The notes: a model not told the origin generated them from the letters alone. Shown: positions 38,690 through 50,576, counted from the stretch's first letter. The stretch: DNA of 64,000 nucleotides from Thunnus maccoyii (GCF_910596095.1 NC_056538.1:21686501-21750500); one strand, 5' to 3'. A program made the numbers and translations.

Positions 38690-39141
38690 ATCAGCCACTT
38701 TGTAACCTGTGCATGTCTAAGCAACAGAGAGGAGTTTCTATCCTTCTTCAGAACTATTCCCAGTGACCTTCACCAGAGCAGAGGCCTGGCAAAACTGATC
38801 AAGCACTTCGGCTGGACTTGGGTGGGGGCAATAAGTAAAAAAAAAACGATGGTATCAACGGGATGACTACAAGAAGAGGGGGTGTGCACAGAGTTTTACC
38901 AGGCATTTGATCAAGCAGGTCCTCTTTAAGTAGTTGACACTGTTAATTGTTCCACCTCTAAAGTCACTGTGGCCTTCATGTCACACTGAGAAATTACTGT
39001 GCTGGAAACTGAGTTGTACAGACAGAACATTACAGGACTGCATTGGGTTGGCAGTGACGCCTGGGTCACAGATCACTCTCTGACTGACAGTGAGGGACAC
39101 AGCATTCTGGTGGACTCCCTGGGTTTCAATGTGAGCAGAAT
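38690..39141 (+). pseudogene. Broken V2R exon 3, closest to gene F
   Basis: After an AG acceptor-like site, frames read [44 protein letters not shown], and later [20 protein letters not shown] and [19 protein letters not shown]. This is the first half to two thirds of a V2R exon 3. The VGSDAW...[14 protein letters not shown] stretch matches gene F and no other gene here. The frame is broken by in-frame stops, a run of ten A's with frame loss, and deletions. The copy ends abruptly after about 450 nt. No exon 1-2 or 4-6 is attached, so it is a dead fragment of a former neighbour or duplicate of gene F. Confidence 0.92.
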
Positions 39142-39887
39142 TTTTGCATGTCCTTTAAGTGGGGCTGGGCAATATGGCAAAAAATTTATTTATTTTTTTG
39201 AAAGTCTCTTTTTTTCCCCCTGCACAAATATTTCCAGACAAAAACATTATTTAGCCTTGTATGTTTTTGAGGACTACATGTTTTTATCAGGATCAGAAAA
39301 ATAACACACATTTTTTTTAGGCTTAACCACATTAGAAATGTCTAATAACTGCTGTGCAGGAGTAAGAAAAGAATGTCACCAACTTGGTGCATGTAAATTA
39401 AAAAAATATCTAGAGTATGTATCTAAAGTATGTATATACTATGCATAAATAGAGCAGAACTTGCAGATCAACTTTAAGATAAATATCACACTAAGTTTCA
39501 GATAGAAAAAGCATAACTCCAACTTCAGTAAGGTTCAAGTCTGCATAATAATTAATTATATTATTGATGATGATAATACCAAACTCAGTACAAATACACA
39601 ATATAGTAATGATAAAACAATAAATAACTAGGTTTAAAAGAATAACAGTAAAAACACATTATAAGACATAATCAAATCATTAAGTTTATCATTTATACCA
39701 ATGGTTTTCCAACTGTGACATATCAAAATGTCCTCATAAAAAAGGCCTATAGTGTTTTGTGGAGGGCTGTGCTTCATAGGTTGTGGGCATAACATGCAAC
39801 AACTGATGGTGGTGCAAGCATGATTTCAAGCTGAGGTGTAGTTACTCCTGAATAATCGCTGAAACTGAAAATCTGGTCACCAATAAA
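39142..39887. other. AT-rich spacer, nothing recognised
   Basis: No coding or repeat feature with clear borders was seen. Confidence 0.4.
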
Positions 39888-40359
39888 CCCTTTTCACAGC
39901 AGACATTTTGACTTGTCAAAGCAGGAAAGTAAAGCTGGAGTTAATATCTTTAATAATGGTTGCATTCCATTTAGGTAAGCCGGTTCTGTTACGTGGGGGT
40001 GGAGTAGGGGAACCCTAGTGCAGACACACAGAGGCAAGGAGACAGGGTCATGGTAAGACAAGCTGGGGCTTGGGCTGGTAGATGGGAAACTGGGGCTGAG
40101 GCTGAGGCTAGAAGCTGGAAACCAGGAGTTGAGGCAGACTGGGGCAAGGGGAGCAGGTCTGTAGCAGAATCTGTGAAAGTTGGGTAGAGCAGGGGTCCAG
40201 GGCATGGAAGCAAGGCTGACAAGACGTAGGACAGAAGACAGGGACTGGAGACAGAGCAGATGGGACTGCAGGGAACAGGAGACAGGGTCCGATTAGGGAA
40301 AACAGGCAACAAATGGCTTTTCCTGCTTGGACAAGTCAAAACGTCTGATGTGAAATGGG
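39888..40359. mobile_element. Non-autonomous DNA transposon with 42-nt terminal inverted repeats
   Basis: The left end starts CCCTTTTCACAGCAGACATT and runs through TTGACTTGTCAAAGCAGGAAA (39888-39929). The right end read in reverse starts CCCATTTCACATCAGACGTT and continues TTGACTTGTCCAAGCAGGAAA (40318-40359), with only about five differences over 42 nt. The 390-nt interior is G/A-rich on the + strand (repeated CTGGGGC, GGAGACAGGG), unlike the AT-rich surroundings, and encodes no transposase. No clear target-site duplication was seen, so the superfamily is open. Confidence 0.8.
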
Positions 40360-40990
40360 TCCATTACTCTGCTTCAGCCCTGACCTCTCTAAACAGCTAG
40401 TCAGTACCTGGATATGTGGTAGCAACAGTCTGAACAAAGTAGAATCTGTACACAGTTCAGTCCGCTCCCTCTTCCCATAACTAAAGATAATTTTTTGTCA
40501 ATAAACACAAACCAAGAGCACAGAACAGTGTCTTTTTTCAGTCCTATAAGAACAATAACCAATTAGCTTGACCCACAACAGTCCCATTAACTGTGACATA
40601 TGCTTTGTATTTGATGCATTTAAATATACAGTATACTGCACTGCTTACATAACATTTAAATACGTAATTGCTTTAAAATATATCCAGTGTTAGGGCACAC
40701 TTAATACTTGCTGGTTTTTGGAAACAGCTGTAAAAATGTAAAGGCACTCATAGAAATACTCTTATTAAACACTCAACAATCAATTGTTATTGGGAGCCCA
40801 GGTGTATTCCTGTCACATTTATTCGTCATGCCTGACATCCTTGAGCTCTTATGCAAAAAAAACAAAACAACAAATAAGTGCATTTACCTTAGAGAATGGC
40901 CAACGAAGTTGCCTCCTACACCTGGGTAGCAGACAAGAAGCTATAAAACACAACCTTGCAAGAATCCTGACTGTGCCAAAGGCGAGGCTC
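40360..40990. other. Spacer upstream of the diverged V2R-like gene
   Basis: Nothing recognised. No convincing TATA was found close to the ATG at 40995 (CTATAAAAC at about 40940 is the nearest). Confidence 0.4.
40940..40948 (+). promoter_or_regulatory. Possible TATA box of the diverged V2R-like gene
   Basis: CTATAAAAC lies about 50-55 nt before the ATG at 40995, which is the spacing seen for the intact genes of the array. If real, the relic still has a promoter-like arrangement. Confidence 0.35.
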
Positions 40991-40994
40991 TGAG

Positions 40995-43876
40995 ATGACA
41001 ACAGTCACGTTTGTCTTCTTAACACTGTGGCTCAGCCTGGACCAGTGTACTGAGCTCAGTCAGTATGGGCATGATGAAGAGACAATGGGCTTCAGCTCCA
41101 ATACGTCACATAAAAGAGCCCTTGTTTATGACAAAACAAAACTGACACTGACAGTTGAGAGGTGAGTAAATTGTTGGTGAATTACAGTGTTGTCTGTTTT
41201 CTCAATTTTTTCCACTGGTTTCTTTCTCAGTAACTTGCTTTTATTTATTTATTTATTTTGTCAAGGACTTGGATACCCCAGTGTGGTTTCCCACAGATTC
41301 ATCAGCAATTAGCTTGCAATTTAATGATTTCCTCAGTGGGGAACCAGTCTGAATTATGGGGACCTAAACACCATATTTAGAGACACCTCAAAAGACAATT
41401 AGACAATCTCTAGAGGAGCTTATGGGTCATTTACAATTTGAAGTAATTTCACTGTTATTATATGCAAAGTAATAACCTCACAGTTTTAATTATGTAATTA
41501 TGCTTTTTTAGATTGCAGCTATTTAAGCTTATATTTACTACAAATGCTGAGTTGAGAGATTGATGCAATGTATAATGGTAATTAAATGCTATGATAGTGT
41601 CATAATTATATATGTGATAATTTGCCACATCATGTAACCAGGAACTGATATTTGTTTTGTTTTTTTCATGTTCTAGATCTCCTCAAATGGAGAGGATTTT
41701 CACACAGGACAAGATAAAAAAAGACTGTGCTCTCTTTCCTGGTGTGACTTTGAACTGTGTGCTCCTTAATGGCTATGTGACCCTGTTCCAAAGAGTCAAA
41801 GAGGCTGTAAATTTAGGGAAACAAAGCAGACATGTCTGCAAATGTAAAATTCAGCAGTTGTTGATATGTTTTCTGTCTGAGGCCAAGTGTCCCCTATCTA
41901 TAGTAAAGGTGAGCAGCAGAAGGTTTGAACAGGAGTCTTCTTCACCATATTACATGCAAAATTAAATTTGAATTTACTTTACAATACCGCACTCAAAAAT
42001 TGTTGCCATACTGACATACGTGTTTATGCTCAATTTATTATGATATTCAATAACTGTCTGTATTTTTCTTCCACGCAGATAAATACTGATGATCACAGCA
42101 CACATGTGAATTGCAGAGATATCTGTCCTTCATTTGTTCTCTTGAGATCCATGGCTCACTGCTCCCACACCATTGCCCTTGTTCTAGCAGACCACTGGAA
42201 AACCATGGATTGTACTTACATCTGTAAAGCATGCAACGTGGAAGTCAAAATTGAGCAGGTGTTCTTTGGACCACGTGGCCTCACATTTTCAGAAACCCTT
42301 ATTTTCATCCCACCTGAGAATCAAGTGAGTCTTATGTCCCCAGAAAAATCAAAGGGGGGTCACATCTGGATCTACTGTATGCATATTTGCATGGACACCT
42401 GTTTAGTGTCTTATTCTGCCTCAGTATCTGAAGGTTCATGTTTTTCACATTATCAGCAGTGCTAAAACAAATATGAACATATATTTAAACCATAGCAGGT
42501 ATTTATTTGCCTGTATAATGTTAAAATAAGTTAAATTACTTACTATAATATCCTTTTACCTACAGAAATGGATGCTGTGAGGACAGATATTTAACTTTCT
42601 GCTGATATAAGAGGAATGTGAAAAAAACATACTCCATCCTTTCTGTGAATTAATGCATAATTTGCAAAGAAACACTTTGAGATTTTCACATAGATTTTGA
42701 CAATATGGGTAAAATGTTATACATATTTTTTTTTTAGTATATCGATATATATTGTGATACAGTACAGTTTATATATATTTACATTTTAAACTCAGTTATG
42801 AAACCATTAATAAATGCAATAACTAGAATGTCTGTCCAGTGAATTCATGCCCCTTGATGCATATTGATGCAAATCTTTAAATCCAATATGACCATATTGC
42901 AGTAACCACAGAACAAATGGTATAGTAAAGTCTGATGGCTGACAAATGTATATAATCTCACAGTATATATTGTCATATTTCTCACTGGTCTTTATACAGT
43001 GTGTGTAATTTGTGTGCATTACCTCATTTTTATGTCTTGTTCACTGCAGATTCCATCAAATTATGCAACACATCGTGCAAAAGGAGCATTTCTAACACAA
43101 GCAGGTGATATTAAAAAAACATTACAGGAAGAGCATTTCTTAAGTTCATTAAATAGTTATGTAATAACCTATAACTTTTTCTTTTTTTATTGACTGTGTA
43201 TACAGACAGGGAGGAGAGGTGGCCTACAGACACCAGCCGATGGGTTGGAAGATTTTTTGTGGCAGCTGTGTTACTGGTTGGAATCTACATAACCAGGATG
43301 AAAATATCACCAAACAGAGTCAGTCCTCCTCATGGCAGTAACTCCACGATGATGATGCTTTTTACCATGACATTGTATTGTTTTTCACCATCAGTTACCA
43401 TCTATCAGCCATCAGAATGGTCGCAGATAGCTGTCTGGATTTCTTTTGTCGTCTGCCCCTCTTGTGCTGTAGGGAAAACCGTACATGTGTTAATTGCCTG
43501 CAGGGCAGCTCATACTGTCATTAAACTGTTTTGTCCCACACAGCAGCAGTTTAGGGCTCTGCCTGTTACTGTGTTGTTTCTCTGGTTGACTTTCAGCCCT
43601 CCTTTTCCAAATAAGAATCTGAAACTCTGGTTTGAAGACATGCTTCTGGGAGGTAGTGTGGGATCAACACTACAATCCTGGACTGCGTTTGGAAATATAG
43701 AGCTACTGGCAACTTTGTACTGCGTGTTTGTCTCACTCCCCAGTTTGCTACAATCCATCTTGACTAAATTAAATTTCTTGAGCGTTCTCTTACATGTGCA
43801 ATTGATAACGTGTCTACAGAATTCAAGGGTACCAATAAAGTATGTACTGGTTATTAAGATCAACAGGTTAATTTAA
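40995..43876 (+). CDS. Strongly diverged V2R-derived gene, 5 predicted exons, about 456 aa (gene or decaying pseudogene)
   Basis: Predicted exons: 40995-41161, 41677-41908, 42079-42324, 43050-43104, 43206-43876. Each junction has GT/AG sites, and the phases (2, 0, 0, 1) equal those of V2R exons 1, 2, 3, 5 and 6; exon 4 is missing. The joined frame is open. Exon 1 begins with a signal peptide (MTTVTFVFLTLWLSLDQC). Exon 2 (FPGVTLNCVLLNGY, EAVNLG, CKIQQLL) aligns with gene G ([27 protein letters not shown]). Exon 3 is cut to 82 codons. The 55-nt exon 5 has lost every cysteine. Exon 6 keeps QPSEWS, VGKTVHVLIACRA, FLWLTFSPPFP and six or so hydrophobic segments, but lacks FNEAK and the usual tail, probably after a frameshift near 43750. 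It cannot bind or signal as a normal V2R. It is either a slowly decaying pseudogene or a gene with a new role. Confidence 0.5.
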
Positions 43877-44127
43877 ACTGTTTCTTTTCGAGCATTCTTC
43901 TTTATCATTAAAGCTGTTACACCGTATGCATATTTGAACATGAATTGAAGAGTCATAAAAATCTGAGTAAAAGTTTAATCCATAAATGTTATTTTCCCCC
44001 ATCTCTTTCTTTTTCCTTTTAATATCAATTATTCTCACCATCTAAGCATGCAGCTTTTACAACCCTGTTTCTTTTACAGGAGCAATTTTTCTTGATTAAA
44101 ATGATTTTAGTCTTAATCACATGTAAT

Positions 44128-44172
44128 GTAATAAATGAATAATAAATCAATGAATAAATAAATAAATAAAAG
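44128..44172. repeat. AATA-type simple repeat
   Basis: AATAAATGAATAATAAATCAATG followed by four or more AATA units, read directly. Confidence 0.75.
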
Positions 44173-45186
44173 AGAAAAAAGAAAGCATAAATCCAAATGT
44201 AGGTGGTCATATATAAATGAAGTGTACCAGTCCCTTTAACATCCTCAACAGCTGAGGTGATGATGGTCTTTGTAAATATTTTATTTTTTAACGTTATTTC
44301 ATTTTTCATTTTTACATAAAAAGCAGACATTACAGTGATTGAAGTTCATCACAATTGAATGAATGTACAATAAAACTTCAGTGTATAAGTATATTAAAGA
44401 TTTTTTAAATGGATATGTCCTCTGCATTTTCATTTATAGTAATCTCTTATTATCACATTGAAGAGTAAAGAATACAGTAGGCATACTGTGAATGATGAAA
44501 AAATGTATTTTAATTATTTATGTACATAAATATAAATATATCAGGTCAAAATGGAGAAATAAATCACTACTGAGTTAACGCTATTGTGCTGAGAACACAC
44601 TCTTTGCAGTTAGTGCCCTTTGCCTTTGTTAGACCTGCCATATATGTTTAAAACAAATGTTAAAAAGTTTGAGTTTTTTATAACAGAAATTTCCATACAT
44701 TTATATGTATAAATTAGGACTGGACAAACCTGAGGTTTCGGTATTGCAAGCGAAAAGTGAAACTATTATTTATTGGTATAACTTACATATTTTTAAAAGA
44801 AGCAATTATAAACTATACATATATTATACAGTTAACTTAATTCAATGTTGTTATGGAGTCTTGAATGTGCCTGGAATCATTATCAATAAAGTTTGTACTT
44901 TTTCAGTGGTTAGTTACAATTACAAGCACAATTTACACAGCATTTAATTTAGTTTTCTATAAAGTGCAAAATAATTGTTTGTTACCATGTCCTCAAACAA
45001 TTAATACATATTTAGGTAATTAAATTGAATCACAAAATATACATACATATGTATATATACATATACATTCTGTGATACATTTAAAGGTTTTGTTTAGTGT
45101 TATTGTGCTTTGTACTATAATTAGGCCCAAAGAAGAGAAGAGTACACTAAATGGGAAAAAGATCCTACACACCTATGGTACACCCA

Positions 45187-45398
45187 TGCAGGTGCTTTTG
45201 CTTATCCTGGCTCTTCTTCTCAGGTCTGTGTGTGGGGATGTGCCAATTGATATATCCCTGACTCTTGTTAGCTTTGTTGCACCTGTTAGGGCAGGACAAA
45301 TTACACTTCAAGTACACCCTGCAGGTCTTTTTAAAACCTATAATTGCATAGAATGTTTTGTAACTCCCAAGGTTTTGAATGAGGTTTCAAGACAGTAA
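45187..45398 (+). other. Orphan open frame with signal-peptide-like start
   Basis: From the ATG at 45187 the frame reads MQVLLLILALLLRSVCGDVP and 50 further residues before a stop. The N-terminus looks like a signal peptide. The rest (PVRAGQITLQVHPAGLF, NCIECF) is faintly like a worn V2R exon 1, but lacks the GD(I/L).IGG core. No downstream exons are attached before gene G. It may be chance or a relic; no function is claimed. Confidence 0.2.
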
Positions 45399-46288
45399 AT
45401 ACAATAGTAAATTTTAAATCTACAGTAAACATCTAATCATATTATAATGCATGAGTGAAACAAAGACAAGAAATACCTCTTTCACACATATTTGACACAG
45501 ATCTAGTCAACACATGTCTGACCCACATTAGAACCATTCAGATGAAACAGCTGTCACCCAGCTTCTCACTGTTAGCAGAGGCCCCAGCCGGCTGTCACTT
45601 CACTGATATAAACTACTGAATTACACTGAATTACTAATAATTATTAAAATTTCATTTTAACCTCTCTGTCTTTTCATAAAGGCAACACCTTCCTATTCTT
45701 CTCTCTTACTTTCTGACTGGCATTTATGTGCCGGTATCTATCTTTTAATTAATTTCCACTCCTTTTGGCAATACCATTTCACTAAATCCGGACAGTCTCA
45801 GACCCGCCTCCCAGACCCACCCTGGTCTGGAAGAGGGTCCTGAAGGAAGGTTCAGCTACAGATACAAAATGATAGAAAATATGGCCACTAAGTCTGCTAT
45901 TAAAACTGCTGAAGATAACATACAGACAGGAACATTTCACTATATCATAGTCCACAGCTACATTATTTTAAAATCTTCTATCTATAGACATCCTGAGCTA
46001 CCAGCCTTCTCTGAGTGACTGAGAAACAATCACTGTACAGTACTGCATGTTCAATACCTCATTACCTTTAAAGTACTTTTATTGATTCTCAGACAAAAAG
46101 TACATCAGGCCTTCTTCCTTCAATCTGCATGATCAGTTTCTTTAACCCTCATCCTACCTAACATACAAGGACTACAGACTGGAGTCCCCCCAGACCCCAA
46201 AAATAAATTACTGTAAGAAACAACCATCATAGCAAAATGCTAACTTATTTCTTCTCAAAACATTATTAGTTATGTATAAAAAGAACAG

Positions 46289-46369
<81 letters not shown>

Positions 46370-46370
46370 T
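46289..46370. repeat. (ATT)n microsatellite
   Basis: About 26 uninterrupted ATT units. The antisense poly-isoleucine open frame across it is a product of the repeat. Confidence 0.98.
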
Positions 46371-46710
46371 CAGGAAAGTTGTGCAAAACAAAAATAGATA
46401 TGTTATTCTTTAATACAAACAACACCCAAATACAATCTTTCCACAAAACCTTCAGAATGACTGACAGAGTGCCCCAATACATTGGTATTTTTCAAAAGCA
46501 CTACTTATAAAAGAAACAAAAAACAATGACATGAAGTCATTAGGAACAAATTGATTGACAAAGTCATGAAAAATTGGAATGAAAGAATAAAGCATCTGTG
46601 AGATATGACAAAAGTATACCTCTGGAGACTACAGGTACTCCAGTCAGTGGGATTAAGGTTAAAAGATCGTGATTCATATTCATATCATTTGGGAATTGGC
46701 AGTGTGCTCT

Positions 46711-46753
46711 CATTGGCTGGTGATGTTTCTGTTCTCACATAAAAGCTATAAAG
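46711..46753 (+). promoter_or_regulatory. Putative core promoter of gene G (inverted CCAAT plus TATA)
   Basis: CATTGGCTGG at 46711-46720 and TATAAAG at 46747-46753. Both are conserved with identical spacing before gene H. Confidence 0.5.
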
Positions 46754-46784
46754 ATCAGGTCCCAGGTCACAATTGCTTCAGTGA

Positions 46785-49700
46785 ATGGGGGGGTGGCTCG
46801 TGATGGGTTGGATCACTATCATCTTACTTACTCTGCTGGCAACAACAAAGTCAGAAAATCAAACATGCAGAGTGATTGGGCAGACAGGGTTCATGGAATT
46901 TTCTAAAGAAGGTGATCTTATTATAGGAGGAGTTTTCTCTATGACTAGTACACGTACAGTGGTAGATAATGACTACCAGGCAATTCCATATGCATACTGC
47001 AAAAAGTAAGTAAATATGCTTAAAATATGTACAAATGTTGTGTTTTACATGTTACTATGTATTGCAAAATGATCAGCTGTTGTGTCAACAATTAACACTG
47101 TGTTTGCAGGTGGAATGACAGGGAATTGAAGTTTGCTCGAACTTTAATTTTCACGGTGGAGGAGATCAATAGAGATACTAAGCTCCTCCCAGGAGTGAGT
47201 CTGGGCTACAGGCTCTACAATGGCTGTGGGAGTGAAAACCTGATACGAGCAGCTGTTGAGGCTGTAAATGGAGAGGATTCAAAGGGCTGCAAGAGTCAGA
47301 TCCAGGCTCTTTTAGGCCATTCATCCTCTGGAGTAAGTGAAGACATAAACCACATACTAAGCCCGCTATCCATTCCACAGGTGAGGATGGGAAATAAATG
47401 GAAAATAATGGGAAATAATTGCAAACTCTCCAAATTTCATTGTCCAAACTGTTTATTCATATTTGCATTTCGACCAAAAATATGCCTTATTTGGATTTAA
47501 CATGTTTGTTTTTTCTTTGAAGGTAAGCTACCTTTCAACCTGTGCTTGTTTGAGTGACAAGAAACTTTACCCCACCTTCTTCAGAACTGTGCCAAGTGAC
47601 CGCTTCCAAGTCATAGGCCTGGTGCAGCTTATGAAATATTTTGACTGGCGCTGGGTGGGGGTTATTTATTCAATGGGAAGCATGTACTCAGAGAGAGGTA
47701 CAGCCGAATTTGTAGAGGAAGCAATTAAAGAGGGAATATGTGTTGAATACAGATTGCCTTACACAAAGACATCTGAAAAGAAGATTAATACTATTGTAGA
47801 GACAGTAAGGCAATCCTCTTCAAAAGTAGTCCTGTTGTTCATGTCCTTGTCTTACACCAAATCAATCTTGTCAAAAATGGAGAATTATAACATAACTGGA
47901 AAGCAGTGGATTGGCACTGAGTCTTGGATCACACAACAAGACCTGGCTTCTGTCAAGAGAAAGAGCATTTTACAGGGAGCGATGGGCTTTGCCCTCCCCC
48001 TGGCATCCATTCCAGGTCTCGGTGAATTCTTACTCGACTTGAAACCATCTGATGAACCACAGAGTGCAATAATTAAATCTTTCTGGGAGAAGTTTTTTGA
48101 TTGCAGCTTCTCTCCATCAAACACCTCTACTATGTGTACTGGCACAGAAGATCTGAAGACAGTTTCTAGTGACTACACAGACGTGACAAATTTCAGGGCT
48201 GAGAATAATGTGTACAAAGCTGTGTACTTGGTGGCATATGCCCTTCAAGCGCTACTGCAATGTAAAGATGGCTCAAATCCCACCACAGGAAAGCCCTGTG
48301 TGAGCAAGAATGAAGTTCAGCCTAAGCTAGTGAGTTCTGGTGTATTAAATCAGGCATAGGCATTTCTATTCTTTGTGGTCAATGCAAAACATATATCTAC
48401 GTTTTATATTAAGATTTATAAAACTTATAAGATTTATAAAATTTATTATTAAATTTCACAATTTTATGTCTTGCATCTTTTTTGTTTGCTAAAATGTGCA
48501 AATTCTGTCTTTATAGGTGTTGGAACATATTCAGTATGTGAATTTCACAACACAAAATGGAGCCAAAGTGTCCTTTGATGAAAATGGAGACTCAGTTGCC
48601 CAGTATGACTTAGTTAACTGGCAGATGAAAGAAGATGGCTCTGTTGAGATTGTAAATGTTGGTCGATATGATACCTCTTTTCCAGATGGGAAAAAATTCA
48701 AACTTAAAGATGACACCAAAATAGTGTGGGGGGGGAACAGTGATGAGGTAAACTGAATTTTGGGTTCTTTTACAACTAAATGACAATTGTTACTTACACA
48801 GGAGCTTAGTAAATATTGCATTGTCAGTGACATACAATACATTTATTGTATTAGTTTTAATATGCTGTGTTTTGCCTAATCAGGTGCCAAGGTCTGTCTG
48901 CAGAGAACCGTGCCCACCAGGGACTCGCAAGGCCATAAACAAGCGTAAGCCTGTGTGCTGCTTCGACTGCTTTAAATGCCCAGAGGGAACAATAAGTAAT
49001 CAGACAAGTGAGTAAGATTTCAAAATTGAATTCATTAATCTGATGTTTTGTAAGCAAAATTGAAAAAAGAGTAAGAGAATGATAAAAAGATATATGTTTA
49101 TTTCCTTATTTCTGTATTGTGATTGTACGTCTGTATGATTTCACATCTCTTACAGATTCTCCAGACTGTTTGATCTGTCCGCCTGAATTTTGGCCAAATG
49201 AAAAGAGAGATCAGTGTCTTCCAAAACCTACTGAATACCTTTCCTACAAAGAGATCATGGGGGCAATTTTGACTGGATTTAGCTGTGTTGGTGTATTTTT
49301 ATCTCTTTTAACATCAATAATATTTTTGACTCATAAAGAAACTCCAATTGTAAAAGCCAACAACTCTGAGCTGAGCTTCTTGCTGCTCTTCTCATTAAAA
49401 CTGTGTTTCCTGTGTTCTCTGACCTTCATAGGTCGGCCCACTGAGTGGTCCTGCATGCTGCGCCACACAGCATTCGGGATCATCTTTGTCCTTTGTATTT
49501 CCTGTGTTCTTGGTAAAACTGTAGTAGTGTTAATGGCCTTCAGAGCAACGCTTCCTGGCAGTAATGTCATGAAATGGTTTGGGCCTCTTCAGCAGAGGCT
49601 CAGTGTTCTGATTTTCACTCTCATTCAGGTTCTGATTTGTATACTTTGGTTAAGTACCAACCCTCCATTCCCAAAGATGAATATGAAGTACTACAAAGAA

Positions 49701-50069
49701 AAGATCATCTTAGAGTGTGCGCTGGGGTCAGCTGTTGGATTCTGGGCTGTGTTGGGTTATATAGGAATTCTTGCTCTCTTGTGTTTTATACTTGCTTTTC
49801 TTGCTAGGAAGCTGCCAGACAGCTTTAATGAAGCCAAATTGATCACCTTCAGCATGCTGATATTCTGTGCTGTCTGGATCACATTTATCCCAGCGTATGT
49901 CAGTTCTCCTGGGAAGTTCACTGTAGCTGTAGAGATATTTGCAATTCTGTCCTCCAGTTTTGGTTTACTGATATGTATATTTGTTCCAAAATGCTATATT
50001 ATTATCTTCAAGCCAGAACGAAACTCAAAAAAACATCTGATGGGGAAAATACCACCAAGAACTCTGTAA
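46785..50069 (+). CDS. Gene G: V2R/OlfC-like class C odorant receptor, 6 exons, 855 aa
   Basis: Putative olfactory class C GPCR of a distinct subfamily shared with gene H. Exons: 46785-47005, 47110-47380, 47523-48329, 48517-48747, 48884-49007, 49156-50069. The first ATG (46785) gives six extra residues; the ATG at 46803 ([12 protein letters not shown]) is the only start kept in gene H and may be the real one. The flytrap domain runs to about residue 510, the cysteine-rich domain spans about 511-570 ([17 protein letters not shown]), and the seven helices span about 585-845. Pocket-aligned residues are T170 (in STC), D190, Y219 and Glu in IGTESW. The DYG motif is replaced by MYS, and one residue is inserted relative to all other genes. 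The serine-rich block before exon 3 is also altered ([12 protein letters not shown]). The third loop reads [12 protein letters not shown], where most others have [18 protein letters not shown] lies at 50155-50160. Confidence 0.94.
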
Positions 50070-50576
50070 TATGTAGTTCAAAGATGTCAAATCAAATTAT
50101 TTATTGTGTAGTCTGACGGATGCTGTAGAAGTCATTGTTTTGTGTAATGTGCTAAATAAAACAAATCCACCAACAGCCTTTGCTCCATTTATTTGTGCTA
50201 TTGAGAGATAATGAGACTTATTTTGCAGAAAAATAAAATAATATATAAAGACATTCAACAGATACCTTAAATTGTTTTGGGATCTTCAGTGTATGACAAG
50301 CTAAGAAATACTATACTGAGTGGGAAAAGTGACCAAGAAACATTTCCCCCTCTAACGCCATCAAGGTGTCCATTAGCAGTTATTATTTAAAGAATGTGAA
50401 AATAAAAAGGTGAAAATATAAGAACAAAGGAGTGTACAAAGACACATCTCTACAAGGAACTGCACTTTAAATCTAAGTAAAATGAACACTGTTTCTGTGG
50501 ATTGTCCAGATATTTAATATCAGTATCAAAAAAATATATATAAATAGCATAAATAATATATATAATTTGTGAACAG

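Larger units (their letters stand above)
43877..46660. other. AT-rich spacer between the diverged gene and gene G
   Basis: Contains an AATA-type simple repeat (44128-44172), a possible orphan signal-peptide exon (45187-45398), and a long ATT microsatellite (46289-46370). Parts are shared with the spacer before gene H. No intact gene was seen. Confidence 0.5.

Noticed and set aside
39894-40339. Proline/serine/leucine-rich antisense frames inside the TIR element
   Set aside because: Low-complexity reading of a G/A-rich interior; no domain, and two overlapping frames look equally good.
42325-43049. Search for a lost exon 4 of the diverged V2R-like gene
   Set aside because: No similarity to the exon 4 signature (VNFT, FDENGD, YDLVNWQ) was found in this interval.
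46270-46482. Poly-isoleucine open frame, minus strand
   Set aside because: Simple product of the (ATT)n microsatellite.
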